From NCBI RefSeq assembly GCF_900476395.1, contig NZ_UIHB01000004.1:186001-250000 (forward strand): a stretch of 64,000 nucleotides of DNA, in the 5' to 3' direction. Both the position numbers and the translations under genes were made by a program. Positions 19,420 through 27,640 of this stretch are shown in pieces. This DNA is from Xanthomonas euroxanthea. Lineage in GTDB: Bacteria; Pseudomonadota; Gammaproteobacteria; Xanthomonadales; Xanthomonadaceae. The notes below the pieces were generated by a model. The model was given only the letters and a program-made list of their open reading frames with translations, did no database searches and was not told the origin of the DNA. Position 1 is the stretch's first letter, and every line of letters starts with the position of its first letter.

Positions 19420-20616
19420 ATGAGCACCGTCCTGTCCGATCAAGCGGCCGAGCCCCTTCCCTGCGCTGCCAAGCCGCCGAGCGAGGCATTGCGCCTGCAG
19501 GCGCTGCGCAGCTACGGCATTCTCGACACGCCGCGCGAGGCCGCGTTCGAAGACATCACCAGGCTGGCCTCGATCATCTGCCAGACCCCGATCGCGCTGA
19601 TCAGCCTGGTGGATGCCGACCGGCAGTGGTTCAAGAGCGAAATCGGCATGGGTGAGCGCGAAACGCCGCTGTTCAAGTCGATGTGTGCGCATGCGTTGCT
19701 GGACAGCGACGTGCTGGTGGTCCCGGACACACGCCAGGATGTGCGCTTCGCGCGCAATCCGCTGGTGACCGGCGAGGCACCGCTGCATTTCTATGCCGGT
19801 GCCGTGCTCAAGACCAGCGAAGGCCTCCCGCTGGGCACGGTCTGCGTGCTCGACCGGCAGCCGCGCCAACTCAGCGACGAACAGGTCGATGCGCTGCGCG
19901 CACTGGCGCGCCAGACCATGGCGCAGCTGGAGCTGCGCCGCGCGCTGCAGGTGGCCGAAGAATCCGACCGCTACCGCAGTCGCCTGATGGCCATCGCCGG
20001 GCACGACCTGAAGACCCCATTGCGTACCGCCGCCTATGCCATCGACAAGATGCGCCGGCATGCCAACGTCGATTCCATCCCGACCCTGGTCACCGCGCGC
20101 GATGCGATCAATCTGGTGGCACGCAACCTCGACGAGCTGGCCACCCTGGCCGCCGCCAGCGAGACCGCCTCGCCGGATCTGCAGCCGCTGGCACTGGAAG
20201 ATGTACTGCATGCGGTGCTGGGCGTGTGGCGGCAACCGGCAATCGACAAGTGCCTGGCCTTGCGCCATGTACCCACCTCGCTACGCGTGCGCAGCCATCC
20301 CACGCTGCTGACCACCTTGCTCGGCAACCTGATCGGCAATGCGGTCAAGTACACCGAACGCGGGCGCGTGTTGGTCGGCGTCCGGCGTCGCCCCGGCCAT
20401 GCGGTGGTGGAAATCATCGACAGCGGCATCGGCCTGAACCTGGACCACCCCGAACAGGTGTTCCAGGCCTTCCGCCAGGCCGACCCGCGCAGCGACGGGC
20501 TGGGCATCGGCCTGTGGATCGTGCACCGCACCGCCGAAACCCTGGGCTGCGAAGTGGATGTGCGCCCCCGCCCAAGCGGCGGCACCTGCTTTTCGGTGCG
20601 CATCCCGCTGGCCTGA
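19420..20616 (+). CDS. GAF-domain sensor histidine kinase (orphan)
   Basis: A 398-residue soluble histidine kinase. A GAF sensory domain covers about residues 25-165 (YGILDTPREAAFEDI ... LGTVCVLD), as in GAF kinases that sense small ligands or redox state. The phosphoacceptor is His195 in AGHDLKTP. The ATPase domain follows with N-box NLIGNAVKYTE, G1 DSGIGLN and G2 GLGIGLW. No membrane helices are present, so it should be cytoplasmic. The ATG at 19420 is used because codons back to 19240 are low-quality leader. No response regulator is encoded nearby, so its partner is elsewhere. It is transcribed divergently from the metal-uptake unit. Confidence 0.9.
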   Translation: MSTVLSDQAAEPLPCAAKPPSEALRLQALRSYGILDTPREAAFEDITRLASIICQTPIALISLVDADRQWFKSEIGMGERETPLFKSMCAHALLDSDVLVVPDTRQDVRFARNPLVTGEAPLHFYAGAVLKTSEGLPLGTVCVLDRQPRQLSDEQVDALRALARQTMAQLELRRALQVAEESDRYRSRLMAIAGHDLKTPLRTAAYAIDKMRRHANVDSIPTLVTARDAINLVARNLDELATLAAASETASPDLQPLALEDVLHAVLGVWRQPAIDKCLALRHVPTSLRVRSHPTLLTTLLGNLIGNAVKYTERGRVLVGVRRRPGHAVVEIIDSGIGLNLDHPEQVFQAFRQADPRSDGLGIGLWIVHRTAETLGCEVDVRPRPSGGTCFSVRIPLA

Positions 20617-21161
20617 CAACGGCGCTCGGCAGCGCCGCGCCAGACCGCCGCCACCGCGCAGCAGATAGCGCTGGCTTGCCAGCGCTGCGCAGACCGGCAT
20701 GCTCCGGTCGATAGCGCAAAAAAAAGGCGGACCCGGGCTCCCGACCCGACTCCGCCGCCAAGCACGCCAGGTCTCTCCCCAGGGACCCGGGTGCGCCGGT
20801 CGTTCCCGTGCGCAGCCTCGCGCAACGGTGTTGCGACAGCGCTGGCAACCGCTTGACGACACCGACAAACAGACCGGCCATGCGATGTACCGCATCGCCG
20901 GTCCCGCGCCGTCCACCCCTAGACGTTCGAGCGTGTCGCGTCATGGTTGCTACAAGGATTTACGACAGCGCAGCGCCCAACTTGATGCGGCCAGACCACA
21001 CCGCCGCGGCCACCCTGACACCTGTAGGGAGAATCACTGACAGCGTGCAATCCAGTCAGCGCAGGCGTTTGGCCAGGCCATTGATAACACGATGGTTTTT
21101 CTGGAGAGCGGGCGCTGCGGCGCAGCATTGCGATGGCTTTCGCCGATTACCGTCGACCGTC
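20617..21161. other. Non-coding region with clustered hairpins and an orphan minus-strand terminator
   Basis: No convincing gene is seen in these 545 bases. After the kinase stop there are hairpins at 20667-20686 (AGCGCTGGC / GCCAGCGCT) and 20692-20709 (GACCGG / CCGGTC). Next comes a GC stem with an 8-base A-run that acts as a terminator for minus-strand RNA. Upstream of that terminator on the minus strand there are roughly 240 bases with no credible coding frame, which could hold a small RNA. Confidence 0.5.
20718..20756 (-). terminator. Rho-independent terminator on the minus strand
   Basis: On the minus strand a GGCGGA / TCCGCC stem with a GC-rich interior (20726-20756) is followed by eight T residues (20725-20718). 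The nearest upstream minus-strand gene ends at 21162, about 400 bases earlier. The terminator therefore ends either a long 3' untranslated region or a separate small RNA. Confidence 0.65.
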
Positions 21162-21443
21162 TCAATCCTCCGAATCGGCCCCATCCTGGCGTGCGAACCA
21201 GTCCGCCGAATGCACCTCGTCTGCCGCAACCTCCAGCAACTGGCGCAACACCGCCAGCGGAATCTGCACCTGGGCGCCATCGGCCTGCACTGCCACCCAG
21301 AGCGACTCGTCCCGGGCATCAGCCAATACCGTCAGTACCGCATGCTCGCGTCCCTCGATGCTTGCCGACAGCTGCAACGCCATGCCGCCATCCTGATCGG
21401 GTAACCACAGCCGGCTCAGTGGTGGACGCAGGGGCTCGGTCAT
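21162..21443 (-). CDS. Conserved-looking small hypothetical protein
   Basis: A 93-residue acidic, probably cytoplasmic protein with no signal peptide or membrane segment. It starts MTEPLRPPLSRLW at the ATG at 21443; the in-frame extension to 21713 runs through repeat DNA and is unlikely to be translated. The sequence has normal codon quality and a balanced composition (LSASIEGREHAVLTVLADA..., ADWFARQDGADSED), unlike the shadows around it. I do not recognise a domain. It lies between the non-coding hairpin region and the triplicated repeat. Function is unknown. Confidence 0.6.
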   Translation of the reverse strand: MTEPLRPPLSRLWLPDQDGGMALQLSASIEGREHAVLTVLADARDESLWVAVQADGAQVQIPLAVLRQLLEVAADEVHSADWFARQDGADSED

Positions 21444-21582
21444 CGGTTTCAGCGCCTCACAGTGGCGAACGGGGAGCACGTGCAGTGAACCGGGTCGGTA
21501 CACCCTGCATGCAGACCGCAGTGTACGAACTGTCGCCATCGATTCCGAACACCGACAGCCAGCATGATGCAGTTGCACAGTT

Positions 21583-21634
21583 GCTACATGGACGTACTTG
21601 CGGCATGTCCCATGCCGGTACGCGCGCAAGCGCC
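21583..21634 (+). repeat. Intergenic palindromic element, copy 1 (right half only)
   Basis: This copy keeps only the right part of the element: the TACATGGACGTACTTGCGG core and the right arm GTCCCATGCCGGTACGCG with CGCAAGCGC. The left arm is missing. Confidence 0.75.
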
Positions 21635-21731
21635 CGCAGCCAACACCGGCAGCCATCGCCTGCGGGGGCGATCGATGCGCGGTGGCGCAACCGGACGCGG
21701 CACCACGCCTCAACTCGTCACCGCAGCTGAC

Positions 21732-21889
21732 TGGCAGGCAATGCCCCTGCTTTACCTGCAGCCACCGACAACACCCGGTGGTGCTTGCGCGCGTGCCGGC
21801 GTGGGACCTTGAGCGGCATGGATGCCGCGCCAGAGCCTACAAGGACGTACTTGCGGCGTGTCCCATGCCGGTACGCGCGCAAGCGCCTT
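21732..21889 (+). repeat. Intergenic palindromic element, copy 2 (complete)
   Basis: A leader (GGCAGGCAATGC ... CCTGCAGCCACCGACA) precedes a long imperfect palindrome from about 21783 to 21885. The arms are GCTTGCGCGCGTGCCGG and its near-complement CCGGTACGCGCGCAAGC. An internal GCGGCATGGATGCCGC hairpin sits near the centre. Confidence 0.8.
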
Positions 21890-21978
21890 TCATTGACCGA
21901 AGTATTCGTACAAGACCGTGCAAAGGTGGGTGCGGGAATGGCCTGTGCGCGGCACCTTCACTCCTCACGTCCGCTGAT

Positions 21979-22134
21979 AGGCAAGCAATGCTTTCGCTTC
22001 TCCTGCAGCCACCGACACCAATCGGTGGTGCTTGCGCGCGTGCCGGTGTGGGACCTTGAGCGGCATGGATGCCGCGCCAGAGCCTACATGGACGTACTTG
22101 CGGCGTGTCCCATGCCGGTACGCGCGCAAGCGCT
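21979..22134 (+). repeat. Intergenic palindromic element, copy 3 (complete)
   Basis: Nearly identical to copy 2, including the leader (CCTGCAGCCACCGACA), both 17-base arms, the internal GCGGCATGGATGCCGC hairpin and the ACGTACTTGCGG core. The offset from copy 2 is 247 bases. Confidence 0.8.
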
Positions 22135-22218
22135 CCTCAATGACGAAGCCCTCTCGCAAACCCCGCAGACGTCGTGAGCAAGCGTGGTCGATGCGCGCTG
22201 CAATCTTCGACAGGCGGT

Positions 22219-23202
22219 TCAGCTGGTAATGGTCTGGGTCAGGGATTCCCAGGTCGGCGGCAATGGCCAGGCCGGGGCCTGGTTGCCGTCCAGCACGCGG
22301 CGCAGGTCGCGCTTGTCGATCTGCGGCGCCAGCACATGCACCAGGTCCAACGCGTAGTCGCGCAGCACGCGGTCGCGCGGCAGCACCGCCCAGGCGATGC
22401 ACTCGGCGATCGGCGCCGGTGCCGGCCAGGCGCGCAGGTCCTCGTCGCTGGCGCTGACCGCCATCTCCGCCACCAGGCCAACGCCGAGGCCGGCGCGCAC
22501 ATAGGTCTTGATCAGGTCCGCATCCAGCGCGGTCAGCGCGATGCTCGGCTCCAGCCCGACCTGCGCGAACGCGCGCTGCAGCGAGGAGCCGGGCCGCGTG
22601 GAGGATTCGTAGCTGATCAACGGGTGCTGAGACAGGGCCTGCATGTCCGGCGCGGCACGTGCCTGGTCCAGTGGATGGCCGCGCGGCACGATCACCAGCC
22701 GACGCCAGCGATACAGCGGCACCGCGATGCCGGCGCTCGGTTCGCCACCGGCGGTGCTGACCACCGCGATATCCGCATCGCCCTGGCTGAGCAGGTCCAG
22801 CGCCGCGCTTTCGGCGGCCTGCTGCAGATGCACGCTGACCTGCGGATAGGCGTGCTTGATCTGCGCCACCGCCGGCGGCAGCACGAAGCGCGCCTGGGTA
22901 TGGGTGGTGGTCAGGGTCAGCTGGCCCTGGCTCTCGCGGCGCTGGTTGGCCGCATAGGTGCGGATGTTGTTGGCTTCCGACAGCACCGAGCGCGCGCGCT
23001 CGATCACTTCCACGCCGGCCGGTGTCACCGCATCCAGGCTGCGCCCCTTGCGCACGAACAGCAGAAAGCCCAGCTCGTCCTCCAGCTGCTTGAGCTGCTT
23101 GGACAGACCGGGCTGGGTCGCATGCACGCGCGCGGCCGCGAGCGTGATGTTGAGTTCGGCATCGGCGATGGCGACCAGATAACGAAGTTGGGTCAGCGTC
23201 AT
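22219..23202 (-). CDS. cysB: CysB-like LysR-family regulator of sulfur assimilation
   Basis: A 327-residue LysR-type regulator, the same length class as E. coli CysB (324). The N-terminal winged helix-turn-helix is at about residues 1-60 (MTLTQLRYLVAIADAELNI ... ATQPGLSKQLKQLEDELG). The rest is the two-lobed effector domain, which in CysB binds N-acetylserine; TTTHTQARFVLP and SYESSTRPGS are typical CysB-subfamily segments. It is divergent from cysG, with 92 bases between the start codons, and lies between the two blocks of sulfur genes. It probably activates cysDNC, cysJIH and cysG under sulfur limitation. The Cbl-type paralogue is the other possibility. Confidence 0.9.
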   Translation of the reverse strand: MTLTQLRYLVAIADAELNITLAAARVHATQPGLSKQLKQLEDELGFLLFVRKGRSLDAVTPAGVEVIERARSVLSEANNIRTYAANQRRESQGQLTLTTTHTQARFVLPPAVAQIKHAYPQVSVHLQQAAESAALDLLSQGDADIAVVSTAGGEPSAGIAVPLYRWRRLVIVPRGHPLDQARAAPDMQALSQHPLISYESSTRPGSSLQRAFAQVGLEPSIALTALDADLIKTYVRAGLGVGLVAEMAVSASDEDLRAWPAPAPIAECIAWAVLPRDRVLRDYALDLVHVLAPQIDKRDLRRVLDGNQAPAWPLPPTWESLTQTITS

Positions 23203-23294
23203 GGGCTTATATCCAAAAAAGCGCGAGGCGCCACGAGGAACTCGACTGTAGAGGAGTTCTGCAGGCCAGCTTATAACCGAACGCTATTTTCAGG
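23203..23294. promoter_or_regulatory. cysB / cysG divergent control region with GCTTATA repeats
   Basis: Two direct copies of GCTTATA lie at 23205-23211 and 23269-23275, each followed within a few bases by CC. Between them is a dyad GAACTC-N10-GAGTTC (23238-23259). A similar heptamer occurs in the cysD/cysJ region. These are candidate CysB contacts by position and repetition only. Confidence 0.5.
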
Positions 23295-24572
23295 GTGTAT
23301 GAAGTCATTTCCGACGGCTATATGCCGGCGTTACGGTCTGGCCCTCCCCCTCTCGATGCGCTGTCCGTGCCCTCTGTGTTCCCGCTTCTTGCCGACCTGC
23401 GTGGCCGTGCCGTCCTGGTGATCGGCGGCGGCGCCGAGGCCGAGCACGCCACCGCCGCGTTGCTGCAGGCCGGCGCACTGCCGCTGGTGGGCGCACCGGA
23501 GCTCAACTCGCAGCTGCGCGCCTGGGCGCAGGCCGGGCGGCTGCGCTGGCTGGTGGGACGGTTCGAGCCGGCATGGCTGGACCTGCCCGATCAACCGGTC
23601 TGGCTCACCATCGCCGCCAGCACTGCGCCCGACCTCAACGACGCGCTGCACGCTGCGGCCAGCGCGCGGCGCCTGCTCACCCACGACGCCACGCCCGCCG
23701 CTTCGGCGGCGCCACCTGCACGGTCGCCGGCGCCCCGCACCAGGGTCGGCCAGCTTTCCCCCGGCAGCGTGAGCCTGGTCGGTGCCGGCCCCGGCGACCC
23801 CGGCCTGCTCACCCGGCATGCCCTGCGTGCGCTGCGCCAGGCCGATGTGCTGCTCTACGATCGCCTGGTCAGCCCGCAGATCCTGCAACTGGCCCGCCGC
23901 GACGCCCTGCGCGTGGAAGTCGGCAAGGCCGCCCAGGGCCACAGCACGCGCCAGGAACAGATCCACGCACTGATGCGCGAGCACGCGCGCGCCGGGCGCC
24001 GCGTGGTGCGGCTGAAGGGCGGCGACCCATTCGTGTTCGGCCGCGGCGGCGAAGAGCTGGAATTCCTGCGCGCGCACGGCATCGGCTTCCAGGTCATCCC
24101 TGGCATCACCGCCGCGGTCGCCTGCGCCGCCTACGCCGGCATTCCGCTCACCCATCGCGACCATGCCCAATCGCTGCGGCTGATCACCGCGCACTGCAAG
24201 GATTCGCTGGACACACTGGACTGGCAGGCGCTTGGCCAGGAACGCCAGACCCTGGCCTTCTACATGGGCGTGGCCGGCCTGGAGAGCATCCAGCAGCGCC
24301 TGCTGCAGGCAGGTCGCGCGCCGACCACCCCGTTCGCGCTGGTGGAAAACGGCTCGCGCCCGCAGCAACGCGTGATCACCGGCACGCTCGCCAGCCTGGC
24401 CGCCACCGCGCAGCAGCACGCGGTGCGTGCGCCAGCCCTGCTGATCCTGGGCGAGGTCGCCGGGCTCGCCGCCAGCCTGCACTGGTTCGGCGCCGCGCCG
24501 TTGAGCGCGCCCCCGTCCCCGCACTCACCCATCGCAACGCCCGACGCGCCCACACTCGCCCACGCAGCCTGA
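23295..24572 (+). CDS. cysG: Siroheme synthase with shortened N-terminal domain
   Basis: A ~425-residue CysG-like protein. The C-terminal uroporphyrinogen-III C-methyltransferase (SUMT) domain is complete, from about residue 157 ([16 protein letters not shown]), with [13 protein letters not shown] and VIPGITAA motifs. The N-terminal NAD-dependent dehydrogenase/ferrochelatase region starts normally ([11 protein letters not shown], residues 41-50). It stops soon after the segment around Asp131 (HDATPAAS), so it is about 60 residues shorter than E. coli CysG and lacks the usual FIMPS...SSGG...L segment and dimerisation helices. It should make precorrin-2, but oxidation and iron insertion are doubtful. 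Siroheme is needed by the neighbouring CysI. The GTG start at 23295 is uncertain; ATG at 23322 is the main alternative. Confidence 0.88.
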   Translation: MYEVISDGYMPALRSGPPPLDALSVPSVFPLLADLRGRAVLVIGGGAEAEHATAALLQAGALPLVGAPELNSQLRAWAQAGRLRWLVGRFEPAWLDLPDQPVWLTIAASTAPDLNDALHAAASARRLLTHDATPAASAAPPARSPAPRTRVGQLSPGSVSLVGAGPGDPGLLTRHALRALRQADVLLYDRLVSPQILQLARRDALRVEVGKAAQGHSTRQEQIHALMREHARAGRRVVRLKGGDPFVFGRGGEELEFLRAHGIGFQVIPGITAAVACAAYAGIPLTHRDHAQSLRLITAHCKDSLDTLDWQALGQERQTLAFYMGVAGLESIQQRLLQAGRAPTTPFALVENGSRPQQRVITGTLASLAATAQQHAVRAPALLILGEVAGLAASLHWFGAAPLSAPPSPHSPIATPDAPTLAHAA

Positions 24573-24588
24573 TTCCGACGGAGACCCC

Positions 24589-25548
24589 ATGGCCCTGTAC
24601 GACAACATCCTCGACACCATCGGCCGTACCCCGGTGCTCAAACTCCATCGCCTCGCTCCGGAACACGTGACCTTGTACGTCAAGGTCGAGTCGTTCAATC
24701 CGGGCGGCTCGGTCAAGGACCGCCTGGCGCTGGCGATCATCCTCGATGCCGAACAGCGCGGCCTGCTCAAGCCCGGCGACACCATTGTCGAGGCCACCTC
24801 CGGCAATACCGGCGTGGCGCTGGCGATGGTGGCCGCCGCGCGCGGCTACAAGTTCGTCGCCACGATGGTGGAAACCTTCTCCATCGAACGCCGCAAGCTG
24901 ATGCGCGCCTATGGTGCCAAGGTGATCCTGACCCCGGCGGCCGAGCGCGGCAGCGGCATGGTGCGCAAGGCCAGGGAACTGGCCGAGCAGCATGGCTGGT
25001 TCCTGGCCAGCCAGTTCGCCAACCCGGCCAATCCGGCCTACCACCGCAACACCACCGCCGCGGAAATCCTGCGCGACTTCGCCGGGCTCCGGCTGGACCA
25101 TTTCGTCACCGGCTGGGGCACCGGTGGCACGCTCACCGGCGTGGGTGAAGTGCTGCGCGTGGCCCGCCCGGAAGTGCGCATCACCGCCACCGAGCCGGCT
25201 GGCGCTGCGCTGTTGCAGGGCCAGGACTGGAAGCCGCACAAGATCCAGGGCTGGACCCCGGACTTCGTGCCGGAAGTGCTCAACCGCGAGGTCGCCCACG
25301 AGGTGCTGAGCGTGGAAGACACCGACGCGATCACCGTGGCGCGCCGCCTGGCCGCCGAAGAAGGCATCTTCACCGGCATCTCCGGCGGCGCCACTGTCGC
25401 CACCGCATTGCGCGTGGCCGAAGGCGCGGCGCCCGGCGCAGTGGTGCTGGCGATGCTGCCCGACACCGGCGAGCGCTATTTCTCCACGCCGCTGTTTGCC
25501 GACATCAACGAAGGTTCCGACGACGATTGGCTGGCCGGTCTGCCTTGA
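24589..25548 (+). CDS. cysK: Cysteine synthase A (O-acetylserine sulfhydrylase)
   Basis: A 319-residue fold-type II PLP enzyme that makes cysteine from O-acetylserine and the sulfide produced by CysJI. The PLP lysine is Lys43 in NPGGSVKDR. The substrate loop TSGNTG and phosphate-binding GTGGTLTG are present. The late glycine loop reads GISGGA, where many relatives have GISSGA. The length and motifs fit CysK; CysM-type enzymes are close relatives, so the isoform is not completely certain. The gene starts 16 bases after cysG, so the two are probably co-transcribed, and a strong terminator follows. Confidence 0.94.
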   Translation: MALYDNILDTIGRTPVLKLHRLAPEHVTLYVKVESFNPGGSVKDRLALAIILDAEQRGLLKPGDTIVEATSGNTGVALAMVAAARGYKFVATMVETFSIERRKLMRAYGAKVILTPAAERGSGMVRKARELAEQHGWFLASQFANPANPAYHRNTTAAEILRDFAGLRLDHFVTGWGTGGTLTGVGEVLRVARPEVRITATEPAGAALLQGQDWKPHKIQGWTPDFVPEVLNREVAHEVLSVEDTDAITVARRLAAEEGIFTGISGGATVATALRVAEGAAPGAVVLAMLPDTGERYFSTPLFADINEGSDDDWLAGLP

Positions 25549-25573
25549 TCGATCACGTCGTTGGTTTGCACGC

Positions 25574-25606
25574 ACAGGCCGCGCCCATAGCGCGGCCTGT
25601 TTGCTT
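25574..25606 (+). terminator. Terminator after cysK
   Basis: A perfect 11-bp stem (ACAGGCCGCGC / GCGCGGCCTGT) with a 5-base loop spans 25574-25600, followed by TTGCTT. It lies 26 bases past the cysK stop and should end the cysG-cysK transcript. Confidence 0.8.
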
Positions 25607-25932
25607 GTGGGTCCACCCAGGCATCGCCCCTGGCCTTCTGCGGTATGCGATTCCGTTTGAAGAAGCGTGTCTGGGTGACGAATTCGGCCGCCACTACAGC
25701 GCCTGTTGCGCGCGCGTGCGGCGCCGGCCGTAAGTGCGCGACCGTCGGTGATACGGCCGGTCGGCGATTGAGCCGATCGATCGCATCGGGGTGTTCTCAA
25801 GCCTCCGTCAGCGCAACCGCCACAGCCCTTTCCGGCAATCGCAGCAGGTGAGATGAATGGGCGATAGCGTGCCCGTTCCGTAACGCGCGCCCCATCACGC
25901 GTTCCTCATGCAAATCCCATAATTATCGCGCT
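25607..25932. other. Intergenic region before the macro-domain gene
   Basis: About 325 bases with no convincing gene. Short open frames here lack family resemblance. The 30 bases before the next start are relatively AT-rich (CCCATAATTATCGCGCTATG) and probably contain the promoter or leader of the macro-domain gene, but no clear Shine-Dalgarno is visible. Confidence 0.4.
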
Positions 25933-26472
25933 ATGAAGATCGAAGTCTGGCAAGGCGACATCACCGAACTCGACGTTGACGTCATCGTCAACGCCGCCAA
26001 CGAATCACTGCTGGGCGGTGGCGGCGTGGATGGCGCCATCCATCGCGCAGCCGGCCCGCGCCTGCTGCAGGCCTGCGAAGCATTGCCGCAGGTACGTCCG
26101 GGTGTGCGCTGCCCCACCGGCGAAATCCGCATCACCGACGGGTTCGACCTCAAGGCGCGGCATGTCTTTCATACCGTCGGCCCGGTCTGGCGCGATGGCA
26201 AGCACAACGAGCCGGAACAACTGGCCAACTGCTACTGGCAATCGTTGAAACTGGCCGAGCAGATGATGCTGCACTCGATCGCGTTCCCGGCCATCAGCTG
26301 CGGGATCTACGGCTATCCGCTATACCAGGCCGCACGCATCGCCGTTACCGAAACCCGCGACTGGCAGCGCTCGCACAAGGTGCCCAAGCACATCGTGCTG
26401 GTGGCCTATAACGAAGCGACGTTCAAGGCCTACCAGCAAGCCCTGGCCGCGCAGGAAACCGCTGCCGCCTGA
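25933..26472 (+). CDS. Macro-domain protein (ADP-ribosyl / O-acetyl-ADP-ribose hydrolase)
   Basis: A 179-residue single macro domain of the YmdB/MacroD type, which removes ADP-ribose from acidic residues or hydrolyses O-acetyl-ADP-ribose. Typical motifs are the ADP-ribose loop [20 protein letters not shown] (about residues 22-41), the CPTGEIRIT segment and the distal loop [10 protein letters not shown]. The fold core fills the whole protein, with no extra domain. It is a single-gene unit flanked by terminators on both sides. No ADP-ribosyltransferase partner is encoded in the window, so its substrate is unknown. Confidence 0.92.
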   Translation: MKIEVWQGDITELDVDVIVNAANESLLGGGGVDGAIHRAAGPRLLQACEALPQVRPGVRCPTGEIRITDGFDLKARHVFHTVGPVWRDGKHNEPEQLANCYWQSLKLAEQMMLHSIAFPAISCGIYGYPLYQAARIAVTETRDWQRSHKVPKHIVLVAYNEATFKAYQQALAAQETAAA

Positions 26473-26498
26473 CGCTCGCGATGCAGAAGGTAAGGATG

Positions 26499-26520
26499 AC
26501 GAGCGCCGCGAGGCGCTCGT
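26499..26520 (+). terminator. Hairpin after the macro-domain gene
   Basis: A 9-bp stem (ACGAGCGCC / GGCGCTCGT) with a GCGA loop lies 26 bases past the stop and is followed by the weak T-stretch TGCATTT. It probably helps terminate the macro-domain transcript. Confidence 0.55.
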
Positions 26521-26564
26521 TGCATTTGGGCAGGTACGCAGGCGCAGCGCGGTCCACGCAAACA

Positions 26565-26592
26565 AGAACGCCGGCATCGCTGCCGGCGTTCT
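26565..26592. terminator. Bidirectional terminator between macro-domain and aldolase genes
   Basis: A 12-bp stem (AGAACGCCGGCA / TGCCGGCGTTCT) with a TCGC loop. T-rich bases follow on the plus strand (CTCTTT) and on the minus strand (TGTTTG). It is placed to end both converging transcripts, the macro-domain gene and the aldolase gene. Confidence 0.75.
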
Positions 26593-26635
26593 CTTTGCTA
26601 CGTTCGATCCGGCCGCAAGGCGGCCGACACGGCGA

Positions 26636-27640
26636 TCAACCCTTCCACTTGCCCAGTGCGGCCAGGCCGTTTTCCTTGGCGCGCTCATAGATGATCTGCT
26701 GCGCCTTGGCGACGTTGCCGGTCATGTCTTTGGCCCACAGCTTCAGCGCAGCCTGCTGCATCGCACGGCCATACGAGAAGCTCAGCGGCCACGGCAGGTT
26801 GCCGAGCTGGTGCATCTCGTTGAGGTGGGCGGTGGACTGCTCGTCGGTCTGGCCGCCAGACAGGAACACGATGCCCGGCAGGATCGCCGGCACGGTCGAC
26901 TTCAGGCACATCACGGTGGACTCGGCCACTTCCTCCACGCTGGCCTGCTCTTCGCAGCCCTTGCCGGAGATGACCATCGAGGCCTTCAGGATGGTGCCTT
27001 CGAGCACGACGTTCTGCTCATACAGTGCGCCGAACAGCGAACGCAGCGTGGCTTCGGTGACTTCGTAGCAGGTCTCGATGTCGTGGTTGCCGTCCATGAT
27101 CACTTCCGGCTCGACCATCGGCACCAGGCCCTGCTCCTGACACAGTGCGGCGTAACGCGCCAGCGCGTGCGAGTTGGCCTCGATGCAGGTGCCGGACGGG
27201 ATGTCTTCGCCGATGTTGATGACCGCACGCCACTTGGCGAAGCGTGCGCCCAGCGTGTAGTACTCCTCCAGACGCGCACGCAGGCCGTCAAGGCCTTCGG
27301 TGACCAGCTCGCCCGGCATGCCGGCCAGCGGCTGCGCACCCTTGTCGACCTTGATGCCCGGGATGATGCCGTGGGCGGTCATGTACTCGGCGAACGGCAC
27401 GCCGTCCTTGGTCTTCTGACGGATGGTCTCGTCGAACAGGATGGCGCCGGAGATGTAGTCGCTCAGCTTGGGCGTGGTCAGCAGCAGTTCGCGATAGGCG
27501 CGACGGTTTTCTTCGATGTTCTCGATGCCGACGCTGGCAAAACGCTTGGCGATCGTGCTGGTCGATTCGTCGATGGCGATGATGCCCTTGCCCGGGGCGA
27601 CCATGGCCTGGGCGGTTTCGGCAAGCTGTTCGATGCTCAT
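26636..27640 (-). CDS. Class I fructose-bisphosphate aldolase
   Basis: A 334-residue Schiff-base aldolase of glycolysis and gluconeogenesis, cleaving fructose-1,6-bisphosphate to glyceraldehyde-3-phosphate and dihydroxyacetone phosphate. The active-site lysine is Lys219 in EGTILKASM, and the N-terminal KGIIAIDEST segment is characteristic of the animal/plant-like class I family. Most bacteria use the zinc-dependent class II enzyme, so this is a less usual choice, although known in this group of bacteria. The ATG at 27640 (MSIEQLAETAQ) fits the family start; upstream codons to 27697 overlap the promoter. It is followed by a bidirectional terminator and lies downstream of pyk with its own promoter region. 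Confidence 0.95.
   Translation of the reverse strand: MSIEQLAETAQAMVAPGKGIIAIDESTSTIAKRFASVGIENIEENRRAYRELLLTTPKLSDYISGAILFDETIRQKTKDGVPFAEYMTAHGIIPGIKVDKGAQPLAGMPGELVTEGLDGLRARLEEYYTLGARFAKWRAVINIGEDIPSGTCIEANSHALARYAALCQEQGLVPMVEPEVIMDGNHDIETCYEVTEATLRSLFGALYEQNVVLEGTILKASMVISGKGCEEQASVEEVAESTVMCLKSTVPAILPGIVFLSGGQTDEQSTAHLNEMHQLGNLPWPLSFSYGRAMQQAALKLWAKDMTGNVAKAQQIIYERAKENGLAALGKWKG

Larger units (their letters stand above)
21444..22218. repeat. Triplicated ~250-bp intergenic repeat region
   Basis: These 775 bases between a small hypothetical gene and the CysB-like regulator are dominated by three copies of one element at about 250-bp spacing (the GACGTACTTG core begins at 21591, 21844 and 22091). 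The short open frames here (encoding DVLAACPMPVRAQA-like strings) are by-products of the repeat and are not called as genes. Confidence 0.8.

Noticed and set aside
20036..20944. Minus-strand frames extending from the kinase gene into the terminator region
   Set aside because: They run through the terminator and antisense to the kinase, with arginine-rich composition.
21564..22229. Several short frames in the repeat region encoding DVLAACPMPVRAQA-like peptides
   Set aside because: They are products of the repeated palindromic element, in different frames of each copy, and not independent genes.
25476..25733. Small frames on both strands around the cysK terminator
   Set aside because: They cross the terminator hairpin and the cysK end and have no ribosome site or family match.
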